Of a stretch of DNA of 64,000 nucleotides, positions 1 to 10,206 are shown in pieces. The notes below the pieces were generated by a model that did no database searches, was not told the origin of the DNA, and saw nothing but the letters and a program-made list of their open reading frames with translations. Source of the stretch: Solimonas flava DSM 18980 (GTDB lineage Bacteria > Pseudomonadota > Gammaproteobacteria > Nevskiales > Nevskiaceae); the NCBI RefSeq assembly GCF_000426685.1, contig NZ_AUFV01000003.1, positions 62,001 through 126,000 on the forward strand, read 5' to 3'. The stretch's first letter is position 1. Each line of letters begins with the position of its first letter. Position numbers and translations under genes: made by a program.

Positions 1-1546
1 ACATGCCGAGCGCGTTGCGGGTGTCGACCGGATCGAGCATGCCGTCGTCCCAGATCTCGGAGGTCGTGTACCAGGCGCTCTGCTTGCGCTTGAACTCGCC
101 GAGCACCGGATCGCGGATCGCGGCGATGTCGGCCTCGCTGAGCTTCTTGCCCTGCTTGGCGAGCTGGCGGATCTTGACGTCGGCGAGCGTGTTGGCCGCC
201 TGCTCGGCGCCCATCACCGAGGTCTGCGACTGCGGCCAGCTGAACAGGAGGCGGCTGTCGAAGGCGCGGCCGCTCATGCCGTAGTTGCCGGCGCCGAAGG
301 AGCCGTGGCACATGACGGTGAACTTCGGCACCTCGCAGTTGCTCACCGCCATGATCATCTTGGCGCCATCCTTGGTGATGCCGCGGCGCTCGTATTCCCT
401 GCCGACCATGAAGCCGGTGATGTTCTGCAGGAACAGGATCGGCACGCGGCCCTGGTTGCACAGTTCGATGAAGTGCGCGCCCTTCAGCGCCGAGTCGTTG
501 AACAGCACGCCGTTGTTGGCGAGGATGCCGATCTTGTAGCCCCACAGGTGCGCGTAGCCGCAGATCAGGGTCTTGCCGTAGTTCGGCTGGTACTCGTGGA
601 AGCGCGAGCCGTCGACGAGGCGTGCGATCACTTCCTTCATGTCGAACTGCGCCTTGATGTCGCGCGGCAGGATGCCGTACAGCTCGCGGCCGTCGTAGTA
701 CGGCGCTTCCGGCTCCTGCCATTCGATCAGCGATTTCTGCGGCCGCTTGAACTGCGCGACGATGTCGCGCGCGATCGCAATCGCTTCCTCTTCCGAGCCG
801 GCCGGATAGTCGGCGGTGCCGGACACGCTGGTGTGCATGTCGCAGCCGCCGAGTTCGTCCACGGAAACATCTTCGCCGGTCGCCGCCTTCACCAGCGGCG
901 GGCCGGCGAGGAAGATCGCACCGGTGCCGCGCACGATGACGTTGTAGTCGGACAGGCCCGGCACGTAGGCGCCGCCGGCGGTGCAGTGGCCGAGCACGAC
1001 CGACACCTGCTGCACGCCCATCTTCGACAGCATGCACTGGTTGCGGAAGATGCGGCCGGCCATGTACTTGTCGGCGAACAGATCCGCCTGCAGCGGCAGA
1101 AAGCCGCCGGCGGAATCGCAGAGATGCACGACCGGCAGGCGGTTCTCGATCGCGATGTCGAGCGCGCGCACGGTCTTCTTCACCGTCAGCGGATACCAGG
1201 CGCCGCCCTTGACCGACGCATCGCCGGCGTTGATGACGACTTCGCGGCCCGAGACGATGCCGATGCCGGTCACGCAGGCCGCGCCCGGCACGTCGCCGTC
1301 GTAGGCTTCGTTGGCGGCCAGCGACGAGAACTCCAGGAACGGCGTGCCCGGATCGAGCAGCAGCTTCAGGCGCTCGCGCACCAGGAGCTTGTTCTGCTGG
1401 CGCAGGCGGTCGATGTCGCGCTGCGGCCGCGCATGGCGGACCTTGTCCTGCTTCTCGCGGAATTCCTCGGCGAGTCGGCGATTGTGCTCGGCGTTCGCCT
1501 GGAAATCGGCCGAGGCGGTGTTGAGCTTGCTCTCGATTCTTTTCAT
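1..1546 (-). CDS. Acyl-CoA carboxylase carboxyltransferase (beta) subunit, 3' end outside window
   Basis: The reading frame starts at the ATG at 1546-1544, preceded by the purine-rich stretch AGAGAAGA, and runs off the left edge, so about 515 codons are visible. The translation has the usual biotin-dependent carboxyltransferase beta layout. An N-terminal half contains GDASVKGGAWYPLTVKK and the segment VVLGHCTAGGAYVPGLSDY; a C-terminal half contains ILFLQNITGFMVG and the glycine-rich GSFGAGNYGMSGRAFD. This is the methylcrotonyl-CoA / geranyl-CoA (LiuB/AtuC) branch of the family. The enzyme would transfer CO2 from carboxybiotin to an enoyl-CoA, working with the biotin carboxylase and biotin carrier encoded just upstream. 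The AtuA homologue in the same operon favours a geranyl-CoA-like substrate over 3-methylcrotonyl-CoA, but the sequence alone does not fix this. Confidence 0.93.
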   Translation of the reverse strand, partial: MKRIESKLNTASADFQANAEHNRRLAEEFREKQDKVRHARPQRDIDRLRQQNKLLVRERLKLLLDPGTPFLEFSSLAANEAYDGDVPGAACVTGIGIVSGREVVINAGDASVKGGAWYPLTVKKTVRALDIAIENRLPVVHLCDSAGGFLPLQADLFADKYMAGRIFRNQCMLSKMGVQQVSVVLGHCTAGGAYVPGLSDYNVIVRGTGAIFLAGPPLVKAATGEDVSVDELGGCDMHTSVSGTADYPAGSEEEAIAIARDIVAQFKRPQKSLIEWQEPEAPYYDGRELYGILPRDIKAQFDMKEVIARLVDGSRFHEYQPNYGKTLICGYAHLWGYKIGILANNGVLFNDSALKGAHFIELCNQGRVPILFLQNITGFMVGREYERRGITKDGAKMIMAVSNCEVPKFTVMCHGSFGAGNYGMSGRAFDSRLLFSWPQSQTSVMGAEQAANTLADVKIRQLAKQGKKLSEADIAAIRDPVLGEFKRKQSAWYTTSEIWDDGMLDPVDTRNALGM

Positions 1547-1558
1547 GGGTCTTCTCTC

Positions 1559-1626
1559 GTAGGGCGGGTTGGCGGCGAAGCGGCGTAACCCGCTTGATCG
1601 CGGACGGCGGCTTGCACCCGCCCTAC
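1559..1626. repeat. Palindromic intergenic repeat (GTAGGGCGGGTT type)
   Basis: The ends are inverted copies, GTAGGGCGGG at 1559-1568 and CCCGCCCTAC at 1617-1626, around an inner GTTGGCGGCGAAGCGGCGTAAC core. The core resembles the widespread 'GTAGGGTGGGTTAGCG...GTAACCC' bacterial intergenic repeat. It fills the gap between the carboxyltransferase start and the carrier-protein stop, and its right edge provides the TAG stop of the carrier gene (1623-1625). No second full copy was noticed in this window. Confidence 0.6.
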
Positions 1627-2120
1627 GTCTGCGCTTCCAGACTCAGCAGCAGCGCGTCGCGATCGAAGGTCTGTCCCTTCTCGTACGTCACCGTTGCGAT
1701 CACGCCGTCGCGCGGCGCGGCGATGGTCGTCTCCATCTTCATGCTCTCCATGACCAGCAGCGTCTGGCCCTTCGTCACCGCGTCGCCGGCCGCCACCGAG
1801 ACCAGAACGATGCTGCCCGGCATCGGCGCGCGGATGTGATCGTCGGCACTGCCGCCGGCCTGCGCCGCAAGACGGTCGAGCGGATGCCGGTAGCGCAGCT
1901 GGTAGGCCTCGCCGTCGACGTGCACGAACACGTCGTCGCCGCGTGTCGCGACGACGACTTCGAGATGGCGCTCGCCGAGCGTCAGCCAGGCGCGGCCGTC
2001 GGCGCCGACGGCGAGATCGACGTCGAGCACCGCATCACCGATATGCAGGCGGTAAGCCTGCGCCGAGCGCGACAGCGCGACGTTGTGCTCGGCGTCGCCG
2101 AGCTTGAAGGCGTGATGCAT
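1623..2120 (-). CDS. Biotin carboxyl carrier part of split acyl-CoA carboxylase alpha subunit
   Basis: This 165-residue protein holds what is normally the C-terminal third of an MCC/GCC-type alpha subunit. Residues 1-90 look like the BT/linker region, followed by a biotinyl domain with APMPGS (98-103) and ESMKME (125-130), whose Lys128 is the biotinylation site. The usual motif is EAMKM, so Ser replaces Ala here. The ATG at 2120 is preceded by a clear AGGAG Shine-Dalgarno 8 bases upstream; this lies within the last codons of the DUF559 gene. A 522-residue biotin carboxylase lies upstream and the two pieces add to about 687 residues, near the size of an undivided alpha subunit. It probably works in trans with the biotin carboxylase and the carboxyltransferase. 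Confidence 0.85.
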   Translation of the reverse strand: MHHAFKLGDAEHNVALSRSAQAYRLHIGDAVLDVDLAVGADGRAWLTLGERHLEVVVATRGDDVFVHVDGEAYQLRYRHPLDRLAAQAGGSADDHIRAPMPGSIVLVSVAAGDAVTKGQTLLVMESMKMETTIAAPRDGVIATVTYEKGQTFDRDALLLSLEAQT

Positions 2121-2123
2121 GCG

Positions 2124-2701
2124 TTAGCTCCTGTTCCCCTCTCCCGCCTGCGGGACGAGGTCCCGGGTTTCATACGGGAGAAGGGTTGGGGGAGAGGGCG
2201 CCTCGCCGGCGGCGAGGCGGATGCTTTCGAGTACCGCGTCGGTGTTCTGCAGAATGTCGTCGTTCCAGAAGCGGAGTCCGCGGAAACCACGACACGCCAA
2301 GAACGCGTCGCGCGTCGCGTCGTGTCCTGTGTCGCCGTGCTGGCCGCCATCGGCTTCAACGATCAGGCCGTGCTCCAGACAAACGAAGTCGGCGATGTAG
2401 GGACCGATCGGATGCTGGCGCTTGAACTTCAAACCCAGGAAGCGGCCAGCGCGCAGGCGATACCAGAGGCGCAGCTCAGCGTCGGTCTGGTCGCGACGCA
2501 GTGCTTTGGCCCTGCCGAGCGCGACGCGCTTTGCCTTCCGCGCCTGCGGCGCGGCCCTCTCCCTGCCCCTCTCCCGCTTTGCGGGAGAGGGAATGGTTGC
2601 TTCACCCCTTCCCGCTTGCGGGACTAGGTCCCGGGTTTCATACGGGAGAGAGGCTGGGAGAGAGGGCGCCTGCGTAGCAGGCGTGGCGCGCGCTCGTCGC
2701 A

Positions 2702-2702
<1 letters not shown>
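2124..2702 (-). CDS. DUF559 endonuclease-like protein inside the carboxylase alpha gene
   Basis: The 192-residue product has a complete DUF559 (very-short-patch-repair-like, restriction-endonuclease fold) core at about residues 66-162. Visible motifs are the Arg/Asp-rich start LRRDQTDAELRLW, FKRQHPIGPYIADFV, the acidic EADGGQH (116-122) expected in the active site, and LRFWNDDIL. The same 12-residue peptide, PYETRDLVPQAG, occurs before (20-31) and after (176-187) the core, because the flanking DNA repeats are read in the same frame. The ATG overlaps the biotin carboxylase stop as TGATG, and the stop lies three bases before the carrier start, so the three frames are coupled. DUF559 proteins are common but functionally uncharacterised. 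The low-complexity N-terminal 60 residues may be repeat-derived rather than functional. Confidence 0.85.
2135..2203. repeat. Left flanking direct repeat of DUF559 cassette
   Basis: About 68 bp from CCCCTCTCCCGC to GAGAGGGCGCCT. Its core reads TGCGGGACGAGGTCCCGGG followed by TTTCATACGGGAGA. It matches the copy at 2605-2671 in the same orientation with only a few differences, and it encodes the last residues of the DUF559 protein. Confidence 0.85.
2566..2591. repeat. Internal REP-like palindrome of DUF559 cassette
   Basis: A perfect 11-bp inverted repeat, CCCTCTCCCGC (2567-2577) and GCGGGAGAGGG (2581-2591), with a 3-base TTT loop. The arm sequence is shared with the edge of the flanking direct repeats, so it looks like a third, partial member of the same repeat family. 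Confidence 0.75.
2605..2671. repeat. Right flanking direct repeat of DUF559 cassette
   Basis: Near-identical, same-orientation copy of 2135-2203. It contains TGCGGGACTAGGTCCCGGG followed by TTTCATACGGGAGA. It encodes residues about 18-33 of the DUF559 product and lies about 30 bp inside the junction with the biotin carboxylase frame. Confidence 0.85.
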
Positions 2703-4266
<1,564 letters not shown>

Positions 4267-4270
<4 letters not shown>

Positions 4271-5025
4271 GCGCGGCTCCGGTTGCGGGGCGTGCCCTTG
4301 GCACGGGAATCGAGGGTCGATTCGAGACGGGCGGCGATGCGGCTCAGACGCTGCATGCCGTCTTCGAGCGTGGCGTCGGGCCGCGCGATGCCGTCGCAGA
4401 CGATCGAGGTGATCTGGTCGGCGAGCGTGTCGATGTCGAGCGTGTCGCGCCCGCCGCCGGCACGGCCGTTGGCCGCCGCGCTGCGATGGATGAACGCCCA
4501 GGTGTGGTGCTCGGCGGCGCCGTAGATCAGATCGCGCAGCAGCGCGGTCGGCACGTCGCTGCGCAGTTCGCCGGCGGCGCGGCCTTCGTCGATCACGTCG
4601 ACGAGGAACTGCGTGTACTGGCGGTTCAGCGCATGCAGACCGGAGCCGTGATAGTCGGCCTCGCCGTGGATCTCGCGGAACATCAGCCGGCACAGCAGCG
4701 GGTAATCGCGGATCGAGCGCAGATGGCGCCAGACCAGCAGGCGCAGCCGCGCGCGCGCGCCCTTCACGGCGATGAGGTCGCGCGCGTAGTCGCCGAACAT
4801 CTCCTCGTACCAGTGTTCGAGCACCTTCAGCAGCAGCTCGCGCTTGGTCGCGAAGTATTTGTAGACGGTGCCCTCGACGACGCCGATGCGCGTGGCGATC
4901 TCGGCCACCGCGGTCTGCTCGTAGCCCTTCTCGCAGAACACGTCGCGCGCGGCGACGAGGATGTCGGCGATGCGATCCTCGCGCGCCAGGCGCGGCGCAT
5001 GCGGCTTGGCGGCGCCGCGGCTCAT
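4267..5025 (-). CDS. TetR/AcrR-family regulator
   Basis: 252 residues. The N-terminal helix-turn-helix spans about residues 17-63 (AARDVFCEKGYEQTAVAEI, then GVVEGTVYKYFATKRELL), followed by a helical ligand-binding domain with LLRDLIYGAAEHHTW. It overlaps both neighbours by 4 bp (ATGA), so it is expressed as part of the catabolic operon it presumably controls. Regulators of this kind usually repress acyl-CoA degradation genes and are released by an acyl-CoA. A 17-bp palindrome upstream of the first gene of this operon (7816-7832), repeated before the acyl-CoA dehydrogenase at 42973, is the best candidate operator; the pairing is inference. Confidence 0.9.
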
Positions 5026-6809
5026 GCGGCGAGCAGCCCCTGCTCGAAGAACGCTTCCGGCACCTCGAGCGGGAAGTCCATCAGGATCTGCGCCAGCATC
5101 TTGCCCTGCGGGTCGTAGCGCAGCGAGGCGACGCCGCCGCCGCCGAGCGCGTCCTGCATCAGGAAGTTGAAGCCGTTGAGGCCGGGAAGCTCGAAGCGCT
5201 CGACGGCGCCCTCGACGAAGTGCGCGAAGTAGCGCCGCACCGCTTCGGCGGTGAGCTGCGCGCGCAGCAGCGGCACGAACTCGGCGCGGCGCGCGAGCAC
5301 GCCGATGTTCGCCGCGTTGCCCTTGTCGCCGCTGCGCCCGTAGGCGAGCGCGAGCAGCGGCACCTGGCGGCGCGGACCGGCGGGCAGTTCGGCGGCCGGC
5401 GCCGGCGTCGCCGCGGGCCGCACGGCGTCAGGCGCCGGCGCGGCCGGCGTGAACGGCACGTCGCGGCCGTCGACGTCGACGCGGATCGTCACGCTCGATT
5501 TCGGCACCAGACACGAGAACAGCCGCACCAGCGGCGTCACGCCCGGACGACCGCCGGAGAAGCCGGTGATGCTCTGCGCCATCGCCGTCGCCGCCGGGAT
5601 GAACTCGCGCGAGAAAATCTCCAGCGCGTTCTTGTCGGCGTGCTGCACGGCGAGCTTGAGCACTACCTCGCGTGTCGCCCGGGCGCGCGCCTGCGCACCC
5701 CAGTTGCTCTCGGCGCCGAGCACCTCGACGTCGGTGCGCGTGTAGTCGGCCAGACCGCGCTCGGCAAACAGGCGCCGCGTGCGCTTGAGCACCGCACGCG
5801 CGACCGCCTGCGCCTTGTCGACCGCGCCCGGGCCGCCGAGCATCATCGTGCCGGTCGCGCGAAAGCCGTCCTGATAGGTGGCCGAAACCTTGTAACGGTC
5901 GGTCGGCGCGCGGCCGCGCGCGCCGCTGACGGCGACGCGGTCCGGGCCGGCCTGCACCAGCCGCACCTCGCGGAAGTCGCAGCTGACGTCCGGCAGCAGA
6001 TAGGTCGCCGGATCGCCGATTTCGTAGACGATCTGCTCGGCGACCGTCTCCGGCGTGACCTTGCCGCCGGTGCCGGCCGGCTTGCTGACCTCGAAACGGC
6101 CGTCGGCATGGCAGATCGCGATCGGAAAACCCATGCGGTCCCAGTCGTCGGCGACTGTCGCCCAGTCGGTGACGATGCCGCCGGTCGCCTGCACGCCGCA
6201 CTCGACGATGTGGCCGGCGAGACTGCCCATCGCCAGCTGGTCGTAGTCGTCGGCCCGCCAGCCGAACTCATGGATCAGCGGCCCGAGCGCGACCGCCGAA
6301 TCGACACAGCGGCCGGTGATGACGATGTCGGCGCCGGCGTCGAGCGCGGCGGCGATCGGGAAGGCGCCGAGGTAGGCGTTGACGCTCCACGGCTTGGCCG
6401 GGAACGCAGCGCCGGTGAACATCTCCGGCACGTCCTTGAGCGACGCCGCCTGCGCCAGCAGATCGTCACCCTCGACGATGCCGATCGACAGCTCGATGCC
6501 CTGCGCCTTGAGCTTCTGCTGCAGCAGCTCGCGGCAGGCCTGCGGGTTGACGCCGCCGGCGTTGCTGACGACCTTGATGCCGCGCGCCTTGATCTGCGGC
6601 GCAAGGCGCGCGATGACGTCCGGGAAGTCGGTCGCGTAGCCGAGGTTCGCGTCCTTGGCGCGCGCCTTGGCGAGCAGCGACATGGTGATCTCGGCCAGGT
6701 AGTCGAGCACCAGGTAATCGATCTCGCCGGATTCGACGAGCTGGCGCGGGCCTTCGGCCGAATCGCCCCAGAAGCCGGCGCCGCAGCCGATGCGGATGAC
6801 ATCTTTCAT
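5022..6809 (-). CDS. atuA: AtuA-like acyclic terpene utilisation protein (DUF1446)
   Basis: 595 residues, full length. The N-terminal two-thirds is the DUF1446/AtuA domain (IRIGCGAGFWGDSAEGPRQL at the start; NAGGVNPQACREL, ITGRCVDSAVALGP, HIVECGVQATGG). The C-terminal 100 residues form the AtuA-like ferredoxin-fold domain (LAYGRSGDKGNAANIGVLAR, GLNGFNFLMQDALGGGG). AtuA is needed for growth of Pseudomonas on citronellol and geraniol, but its biochemical role is not settled. It sits between an enoyl-CoA hydratase and the tetR-carboxylase genes, the same company it keeps in other proteobacteria. Confidence 0.9.
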   Translation of the reverse strand: MKDVIRIGCGAGFWGDSAEGPRQLVESGEIDYLVLDYLAEITMSLLAKARAKDANLGYATDFPDVIARLAPQIKARGIKVVSNAGGVNPQACRELLQQKLKAQGIELSIGIVEGDDLLAQAASLKDVPEMFTGAAFPAKPWSVNAYLGAFPIAAALDAGADIVITGRCVDSAVALGPLIHEFGWRADDYDQLAMGSLAGHIVECGVQATGGIVTDWATVADDWDRMGFPIAICHADGRFEVSKPAGTGGKVTPETVAEQIVYEIGDPATYLLPDVSCDFREVRLVQAGPDRVAVSGARGRAPTDRYKVSATYQDGFRATGTMMLGGPGAVDKAQAVARAVLKRTRRLFAERGLADYTRTDVEVLGAESNWGAQARARATREVVLKLAVQHADKNALEIFSREFIPAATAMAQSITGFSGGRPGVTPLVRLFSCLVPKSSVTIRVDVDGRDVPFTPAAPAPDAVRPAATPAPAAELPAGPRRQVPLLALAYGRSGDKGNAANIGVLARRAEFVPLLRAQLTAEAVRRYFAHFVEGAVERFELPGLNGFNFLMQDALGGGGVASLRYDPQGKMLAQILMDFPLEVPEAFFEQGLLAA

Positions 6810-6936
6810 GGCTCAGATCCTGTGCAGAACAATCGCCGCGCGGAACACGGCGGCGCGGGGCGGCGCGAGGCGCGCGGCCGGCGGATGCGGCCGGCCGTCA
6901 CGGCGTCGCGGCGCGATGAAGGGACGCACGGCGCGC

Positions 6937-7728
6937 TCAGTTGCCCGTGAAGTTGGGCGCACGCTTTTCCTGGAACGCGGTCATGCCTTCCCTGGCGTCC
7001 TGCGTCGACGACATCACCGGCACCATCGCCTGCGCGTACTCCAGCGCCTCGCGCAGGCTCATGTCGCGCGTCGCGTTGAAGGCCTGCTTGCCGAGGCGCA
7101 GCGCAGTCGGGCTCTTGTCGGTGATGCGCGCCAGCAGCCAGTCGAGCTTGGCGTCGAGCTCGGCGCGCGGCACCACGTAGTTGACGACGCCCCAGTCGAG
7201 CGCGTCCTGCGCCGTGAACTGTTCGCCGGTGATGCACATCTCCTGCAGCCGGCGCGGCGGCAGCACGCGCATCATGTACGGCAGGATCATCATCGGCGTG
7301 ACGCCGATCTTCGGCTCGGTGGTGCCGATGCGGATGTCGTCGGCGGCGATCGCCAGGTCGCAGGCGCAGAGCAGGCCGAAGCCGCCGGCCATGACGTGGC
7401 CGTTGACGCGCGCGATCACCGGCAGCGTGCATTCCTGCAGGCGCTTGAACAAATCGACGATGTAGTGCTTCGGCCGCGCGAAGTCGACCGCGAACGCGAA
7501 GCCCTGCACGTTCTTGGCCAGATCGGCGCCGGCGCAGAAGGCCTTGTCGCCGGCGCCGGTGATGACGATCGCGCGCGACACGCCGTCGCCGACGGCGGCG
7601 GCGATCGCCTGGTCGATCGTGCGCACGACCTGCTCGTTGAGCGCGTTGCGGCGCGCCTCGCGGTTGATCGTGATCCACGTGACGGCGCCACGGCGCTCGA
7701 CAAGGACGTCCGATGCGGCTTCCGACAT
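6937..7728 (-). CDS. Enoyl-CoA hydratase/isomerase family protein
   Basis: 263 residues with a single crotonase fold. The oxyanion-hole segments AFCAGADL (about 64-71) and VNGHVMAGGFGLLCACDLAI are intact, as is the TEPKIGV segment carrying the first catalytic-type Glu. It is the first gene of the minus-strand operon with atuA and the acyl-CoA carboxylase, separated from atuA by 127 bp. In an Atu-like pathway it would hydrate the carboxylated enoyl-CoA (the AtuE step); that assignment rests on context. The gene points away from the bestrophin gene, and a 17-bp palindrome lies 88 bp upstream. Confidence 0.88.
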   Translation of the reverse strand: MSEAASDVLVERRGAVTWITINREARRNALNEQVVRTIDQAIAAAVGDGVSRAIVITGAGDKAFCAGADLAKNVQGFAFAVDFARPKHYIVDLFKRLQECTLPVIARVNGHVMAGGFGLLCACDLAIAADDIRIGTTEPKIGVTPMMILPYMMRVLPPRRLQEMCITGEQFTAQDALDWGVVNYVVPRAELDAKLDWLLARITDKSPTALRLGKQAFNATRDMSLREALEYAQAMVPVMSSTQDAREGMTAFQEKRAPNFTGN

Positions 7729-7815
7729 GCTCGCTCCTGGGCTGTGCTCACCACGGCGGCAACGACGGCCGGCCGCGGTTTCGGGTTTGCTGGAACGACA
7801 GCGTGCCGGGGTTTT

Positions 7816-7832
7816 GGTGAGTCGGCCTCACC
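7816..7832. promoter_or_regulatory. Candidate TetR operator palindrome, site 1
   Basis: On the plus strand it reads GGTGAGTCGGCCTCACC, with six-base arms GGTGAG/CTCACC. On the minus strand, the coding sense of the hydratase operon, it reads GGTGAGGCCGACTCACC. It matches the site before the acyl-CoA dehydrogenase (42945-42961) at 14 of 17 positions, with an identical right half GACTCACC. Confidence 0.5.
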
Positions 7833-7931
7833 CGTTCAGCGGAGACCGCCGCGGCGGCGGCGCGCGCCGGGCCGGGCGCACGCCGCCGCCCGTACAATGG
7901 CCGCCGCCCCGCCGTCCCCTGCCCCTCTCCG

Positions 7932-8846
7932 ATGATCGTCCGCCCGCGTTCCCACTGGCTGCGCATGCTGTTCGTCTGGCGCGGCTCGGTGATCCCGCAC
8001 ATCCTGCCGCAGCTCGCGCTGATCGCCGCGGTCGCCGCCGTCGTGACGCTCGCCGACGGCGCCGTGTTCGGGCACAAGCTGGCGCTGACGGCGGTGCCGT
8101 TCACGCTGCTCGGCATCACGCTGGCGATCTTCCTGGGCTTCCGCAACACGGTCAGCTACGAGCGCTACTGGGAGGCGCGCAAGCTCTGGGGCGGACTGCT
8201 CAACGACAGCCGCTCGCTGGCGCGGCAGGTGCTGACCGTCGCCGACGCCGCACCGGAACGGCAGCGCGAGATCGTCTACGCGCTGATCGCGTTCGTGCAC
8301 GCGCTGCGCCACCAGTTGCGCGGCAGCCGCGCGGACGCCGACCTCGCGCGCCTGCTGCCGGCCGACGCGGCGGCGGCGCTCGGCGGCGCGCGCTTCGTGC
8401 CGGCGCTGCTGCTGCTGCGGCTCGGTGAATCGCTGCGCGCGCTGCGCCGCGAAGGCGCGCTGGAGCCGGTGCTGCTGCCGGCGCTCGAACAGACGCTGTC
8501 GCGGCTCAGCGACGTGCTCGGCGGCTGCGAGCGCATCGCCGGCACGCCGATCCCGTTCGCGTACTCGCTGCTGCTGCACCGCACGATCTATCTCTACAGC
8601 TTCCTGCTGCCGTTCGCGCTGGTCGACGCGATCGGCGCGGTGACGCCGCTGATCGTCGTCTTCATCGCCTACACCTTCTTCGGCCTCGAAGCGCTGGCCG
8701 AGGAGATCCAGGACCCGTTCGGCGTCGAGCAGAACGATCTGCCGCTGGCGGCGATGAGCGACTCGATCGAGGCGACGCTGCGCGAGATGCTCGGCGAAGG
8801 TGCGCTGCCGCCGCCGCGTGCGGCGCGCGACTACGTGCTGCTGTAG
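7932..8846 (+). CDS. Bestrophin-family (UPF0187/YneE) membrane channel
   Basis: 304 residues. Motifs typical of bacterial bestrophins are visible: hydrophobic helices near residues 20-45 and 50-70, FRNTVSYERYWEARKLWGGL, RTIYLYSFLLPFALVDAIG, and the C-terminal LEALAEEIQDPFGVEQNDLP. Bacterial homologues form pentameric ion channels in the inner membrane; the ion selectivity here cannot be read. A TACAAT sequence at 7891-7896 is a plausible -10 element, without a good -35. The gene stands alone, convergent with the phospholipase-like gene only 4 bp beyond its stop. Confidence 0.9.
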   Translation: MIVRPRSHWLRMLFVWRGSVIPHILPQLALIAAVAAVVTLADGAVFGHKLALTAVPFTLLGITLAIFLGFRNTVSYERYWEARKLWGGLLNDSRSLARQVLTVADAAPERQREIVYALIAFVHALRHQLRGSRADADLARLLPADAAAALGGARFVPALLLLRLGESLRALRREGALEPVLLPALEQTLSRLSDVLGGCERIAGTPIPFAYSLLLHRTIYLYSFLLPFALVDAIGAVTPLIVVFIAYTFFGLEALAEEIQDPFGVEQNDLPLAAMSDSIEATLREMLGEGALPPPRAARDYVLL

Positions 8847-8850
8847 CGCC

Positions 8851-10206
8851 TCAGCGCCGGCGCGCGACGGGCGTCGTCGCCGTCGCCGCCGCGGTGCGGA
8901 AGCTCCACGCGTAGGCCGAGCGCGGCACTTGGCCGAGCTGGTCGACGAGCCGGTCGGTCACCACCACCGTGTAGCGGTGATCCGGCGCCAGATCGGCGGC
9001 CGGCGTGAAGTTGATGACGTGGCCCCAGTCCGGATCGTAGATCCCGGAGATCGTCTGGCCCTCGACGCGGCGGCCGTCCTCGTCGAACAGGCAGATCACG
9101 CCGGCGCGCTCGACGGCGGATTCGGGCGCCGACTGCGCCGTGAAGGCGCGGATGTAGCCCTCGGCCGCGCCGGCCCGGTACGGCACGCCGGCCTCGCCGT
9201 TGCGCGGATGCACGCCGGCGACGGCGATCGGCAGCGGCTCGCCGAGCAGCTTCGCCCACAGATGCTCGTAGAGCGCGGCGATCGCCTGCGCGGTGTCGAC
9301 CACACCGCCGGAGTTCATGTAGTAGTTCGCGCTCGCCCACGGCATCGCGCTGCGCACCAGCGGCGCCAGCGGCAGCGCCGCGGCGCGCTCCAGCGCCAGG
9401 CCGGCCTTGGCGATCATGAAGCCGCGCTGCACCTGCGCCGCGCCGATGCCGAGTTCCGGACGGTTCAGCGCGTGCGCGGCGACCAGATCGTCGACCGGCG
9501 GAAACACCAGCAGCGGCACGTCGTCGTCCCAGAGGTGCTGGTCGACGATCGCCACCATGTCCATGGCCAGCTCGATGCTGAGCGCCGCGGCCAGATCGAG
9601 CGCCTTGGCCGTTGCCGCGTCGTCGCCGCGTCCGAGCGCGGCCTTCAGCGCCTGCGGATCGCGCACCGCGTCGAACACCGAGCAGTGCGGGCCCTCACCG
9701 TGCAGCGGCGAGACCTTGGCGGCGGCGTCGAGATCGCGTTCGCGCACCACGGTTTCGAACAGGCTGTCCCAGATCTCGTCGCCGAGCCCGTGCGCGGCGT
9801 TGCCGAACGCGAAGGCCACCAGCCGGGCGCAGCGCGCCGAAACCGCCGCCAGCGCCGAGCTGCCGTTGCCGGGCCAGGCGGCGAGCGCCGCGCGCGCCTG
9901 CGCGTCGCAGCCGAGCGCGCGCAGGTGCGCGATGAAGGCGTCGTTGAAATCCTCCCAGTGCGCGCGCTCGGCCATTTCGCGGTCGCCGTCGAACAGCGCG
10001 CCGGTCGCATAGCCGCCGTCCGGGTTGATGGCGCCGGCGAGCAGCGCGCCGCGCTGCTGCGCCAGCAGCGACTTCAGCGCGCCGTCCGCGAGGGCCTGGC
10101 GGCCGAGATCGGCCATCAGCGCGTGCGTGGTCATGCCGGCGGCCAGCGCCGGCGCCGCGCCGCCCGCCAGCAGCAGCGCCGCGAGCATCCGCACGACGCG
10201 CCTCAT
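8851..10206 (-). CDS. Secreted zinc-dependent phospholipase C-like protein
   Basis: 451 residues with a signal peptide (residues 1 to about 22, LAALLLAGGAAPALAAG). The mature protein starts MTTHALMADLGRQAL, followed by segments rich in His and Asp (INPDGG, AHWEDFNDAF, FGNAAHGLGDEIWDSLFE) that resemble the zinc-dependent phospholipase C / S1-P1 fold. The C-terminal about 110 residues look like a beta-sandwich (GVPYRAGAAEGYIRAF to SAYAWSFRTA). A preparatory or structural role at the envelope is possible; no substrate can be assigned. The ATG at 10206 overlaps the stop of the small lipoprotein gene upstream (ATGA), so the two are co-translated. Confidence 0.65.
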   Translation of the reverse strand: MRRVVRMLAALLLAGGAAPALAAGMTTHALMADLGRQALADGALKSLLAQQRGALLAGAINPDGGYATGALFDGDREMAERAHWEDFNDAFIAHLRALGCDAQARAALAAWPGNGSSALAAVSARCARLVAFAFGNAAHGLGDEIWDSLFETVVRERDLDAAAKVSPLHGEGPHCSVFDAVRDPQALKAALGRGDDAATAKALDLAAALSIELAMDMVAIVDQHLWDDDVPLLVFPPVDDLVAAHALNRPELGIGAAQVQRGFMIAKAGLALERAAALPLAPLVRSAMPWASANYYMNSGGVVDTAQAIAALYEHLWAKLLGEPLPIAVAGVHPRNGEAGVPYRAGAAEGYIRAFTAQSAPESAVERAGVICLFDEDGRRVEGQTISGIYDPDWGHVINFTPAADLAPDHRYTVVVTDRLVDQLGQVPRSAYAWSFRTAAATATTPVARRR

